Made by a program: the position numbers and the translations under genes. A DNA stretch of 6,504 bases, from assembly GCA_030606805.1 (NCBI GenBank), contig JAUWFS010000190.1, positions 1-6,504 of the forward strand, in the 5' to 3' direction. Positions 5,175 to 6,504 of this stretch are shown one piece after another. Every line of letters begins with the position of its first letter. Positions within the stretch are counted from its first letter, which is position 1. Under the pieces are notes generated by a model that worked only from the letters and a program-made list of their open reading frames with translations, was not told the DNA's origin and ran no database searches. This DNA comes from B13-G4 sp030606805 (GTDB lineage: Bacteria > Desulfobacterota > Desulfobacteria > Desulfobacterales > ETH-SRB1).

Positions 5175-6107
5175 ATGCATAAACAACAAATTGCAATATC
5201 CATAGTTTGTCCATTTTTCAATGAAGAAAATATGGTTGATCTCTTTATGAAAGAAATTACCGCTGTAGTAAATGAACTGGATAAGACTTTTGAAGTTGTT
5301 TGTGTAAATGATGGAAGTACAGATAATACGTTAGCGAAACTTCTTCAAGCAAAAAAAGATTACCCAAATATGAAAATTATAAATTTTTCTCGAAATTTTG
5401 GAAAAGAAGCGGCTTTGACCGCTGGATTAGACTATGCAAAGGGCGAGATGATTATTCCCATTGATGCAGATTTGCAGGATCCACCAGAGCTTATTAAGGA
5501 TTTTATTTCCTACAGGGAAAAAGGATACGATGTGGTTGTGGCAAAAAGAGTTGATCGTTCTAACGATAGCATTGCCAAGAAAATTACTGCTCAACTTTTT
5601 TACAAATTTCATAATAAAATATCTCAAACTAAAATTCCGGATAATGTAGGTGACTACAGACTTATAACAAGAAAAGTATTGAATGCTACACAGCAACTAC
5701 GAGAAAATCAAAGGTTTATGAAGGGTATTTTTGCCTGGGTAGGTTTTAAAACAGCGACTGTGGAGTATAAGCGTGACAACAGAAAAGCGGGCAAAACAAG
5801 TTTTAACGGATGGAAGCTATGGAATTTTGCATTAGATGGGATTACTAGTTTCAGTAATATTCCGCTTCGAATATGGTTATATATTGGTACACTTATCTCT
5901 TTTCTAACTTTTCTTTATGGAAGCTTTATTATTGTGCGAACGCTGATTTTGGGCATTGATGTACCTGGTTATGCATCTTTGCTGACAGTTATTTTGTTCC
6001 TTGGCGGTATTCAATTAGTTGGAATTGGGGCATTGGGTGAGTATATAGGGCGTATTTATATGGAATCAAAAAGACGCCCACTTTATATTGTTGAAGATGA
6101 ATATTAG
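5175..6107 (+). CDS. GtrB-like polyprenyl-phosphate glycosyltransferase (GT2)
   Basis: A 310-aa membrane-anchored family-2 glycosyltransferase of the GtrB/DPM1-like group. These enzymes move a sugar from a nucleotide donor to undecaprenyl or related polyprenyl phosphate on the cytoplasmic face. Visible motifs are SIVCPFFNEEN (9-19), VNDGSTDNT (44-52), NFSRNFGKEAALTAGLDYA (70-88), the metal-binding IDADLQDPPE (96-105), GDYRLITRKV (159-168), and RENQRFMKG (176-184). Two transmembrane helices follow (about 232-258 and 266-290), then the typical tail EYIGRIYMESKRRPLY. Length and layout match the family. A GAGGGG at 5158-5163 lies 11 nt before ATG 5175. The gene is clearly more AT-rich than the regulators upstream, suggesting a separately acquired polysaccharide locus. 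A methyltransferase follows after 8 nt, probably as an operon. The sugar and the final glycan cannot be told from sequence. Confidence 0.93.
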   Translation: MHKQQIAISIVCPFFNEENMVDLFMKEITAVVNELDKTFEVVCVNDGSTDNTLAKLLQAKKDYPNMKIINFSRNFGKEAALTAGLDYAKGEMIIPIDADLQDPPELIKDFISYREKGYDVVVAKRVDRSNDSIAKKITAQLFYKFHNKISQTKIPDNVGDYRLITRKVLNATQQLRENQRFMKGIFAWVGFKTATVEYKRDNRKAGKTSFNGWKLWNFALDGITSFSNIPLRIWLYIGTLISFLTFLYGSFIIVRTLILGIDVPGYASLLTVILFLGGIQLVGIGALGEYIGRIYMESKRRPLYIVEDEY

Positions 6108-6115
6108 GATCAGTT

Positions 6116-6504
6116 ATGAAACATAAAGTTTATCATGATATGACAAAACAACAAAAAGAACATTGGTGGTTCAAAGCAAGGAGGAAAATCCTAGATAAAA
6201 TAATTAGTAAATGTAATTTATTAAACAATGCGAAAATTCTTGAAATTGGTTGTGGTACTGGTGGAAATTTATTAATGCTTAAAAAGTATGGCAACGTGTC
6301 TGCAATGGAACTTGATGAATTTGCAGCAGAATATGCAGCACACACAACAGATGTAGATGTCAGAATGGGATGGCTGCCGGATAACATTCCATATAATGAT
6401 AATGAAAGATTTGATTTGTATGTTTGATGTATTGGAGCACATTCAGGATGACAAAAAAGCTTTGATGAAAATAGCGAGCTTACTTAAACCGGCGGGAATG
6501 TTAA
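6116..6504 (+). pseudogene. SAM-dependent methyltransferase, frameshifted, 3' end outside window
   Basis: The first frame (6116-6427) gives 103 aa starting MKHKVYHDMTKQQKEHWWFK, a typical N-terminus of class I methyltransferases found in glycan clusters. The SAM-binding motif I follows as KILEIGCGTGG (40-50), and the acidic residue after strand 2 is in AMELDE (64-68). The frame stops at TGA 6425-6427 after ERFDLYV. The expected continuation is read in another frame from 6408 to the window end: DLICMFDVLEHIQDDK, then LLKPAGML, which are motif II and III regions of the same family. Loss of one unit from a GATTT tandem repeat explains the break exactly. TAGGA (6105-6109) is the ribosome-binding site, overlapping the glycosyltransferase stop. 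Identity as a methyltransferase is firm. The break may be a real mutation, phase variation or a sequencing error. The substrate is unknown. Confidence 0.85.
6408..6417 (+). repeat. GATTT pentanucleotide repeat at the methyltransferase frame break
   Basis: Two tandem GATTT units span 6408-6417. Three units would give codons for ERFDLICMFDVLEH in one continuous frame; with two units the reading frame shifts and ends ten nucleotides later. Confidence 0.7.

Overview
The window looks like a chromosomal stretch from a Gram-negative bacterium. The best guess is a Desulfobacterota (deltaproteobacterial) lineage: it has a sigma-54 activator, a histidine kinase with an H-box region like those I associate with that group, and short GC-rich palindromes scattered through AT-rich spacers. 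This placement is inference, since no rRNA or marker gene is present.

Left part (1-1424) is an accessory, decayed region. A VapBC toxin-antitoxin operon lies on the minus strand. The antitoxin is complete, the toxin runs off the left edge, and an imperfect 32-bp palindrome containing the operon's -10 box sits just upstream. An AT-rich stretch without genes (444-630) follows. Next is the N-terminal remnant of a tyrosine recombinase whose 5' end is interrupted by a GC-rich hairpin block and which has no catalytic domain. From 1001 to 1424 I can defend no intact gene: there is a GC-rich patch, a second CCCGCG-type hairpin and two competing gene-fragment readings.

Middle part (1425-5120) is a regulatory cluster, all on the plus strand: a CsgD-like LuxR-family regulator, a small PilZ (c-di-GMP-binding) protein, a soluble histidine kinase without a sensor domain, and an NtrC-type sigma-54-dependent response regulator (REC-AAA-HTH_8). 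A 125-bp MITE-like inverted repeat follows the luxR-type gene. An 18-bp exact copy of its arm recurs at the 3' end of the kinase gene and supplies the kinase stop codon. A perfect 20-bp tandem duplication then doubles the Shine-Dalgarno region of the response regulator.

Right part (5175-6504) is visibly more AT-rich and starts a surface-polysaccharide or lipid-linked sugar locus. It holds a GtrB-like polyprenyl-phosphate glycosyltransferase followed 8 nt later by a SAM-dependent methyltransferase. The methyltransferase frame is broken at a GATTT pentanucleotide repeat and resumes in another frame to the window end.

Working model (inference): the kinase and response regulator form a two-component pair, the PilZ protein may bring c-di-GMP input, and the CsgD-like regulator and sigma-54 activator may control exopolysaccharide or cell-surface genes such as those starting at 5175. 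I found no convincing sigma-54 promoter inside the window to prove that link.
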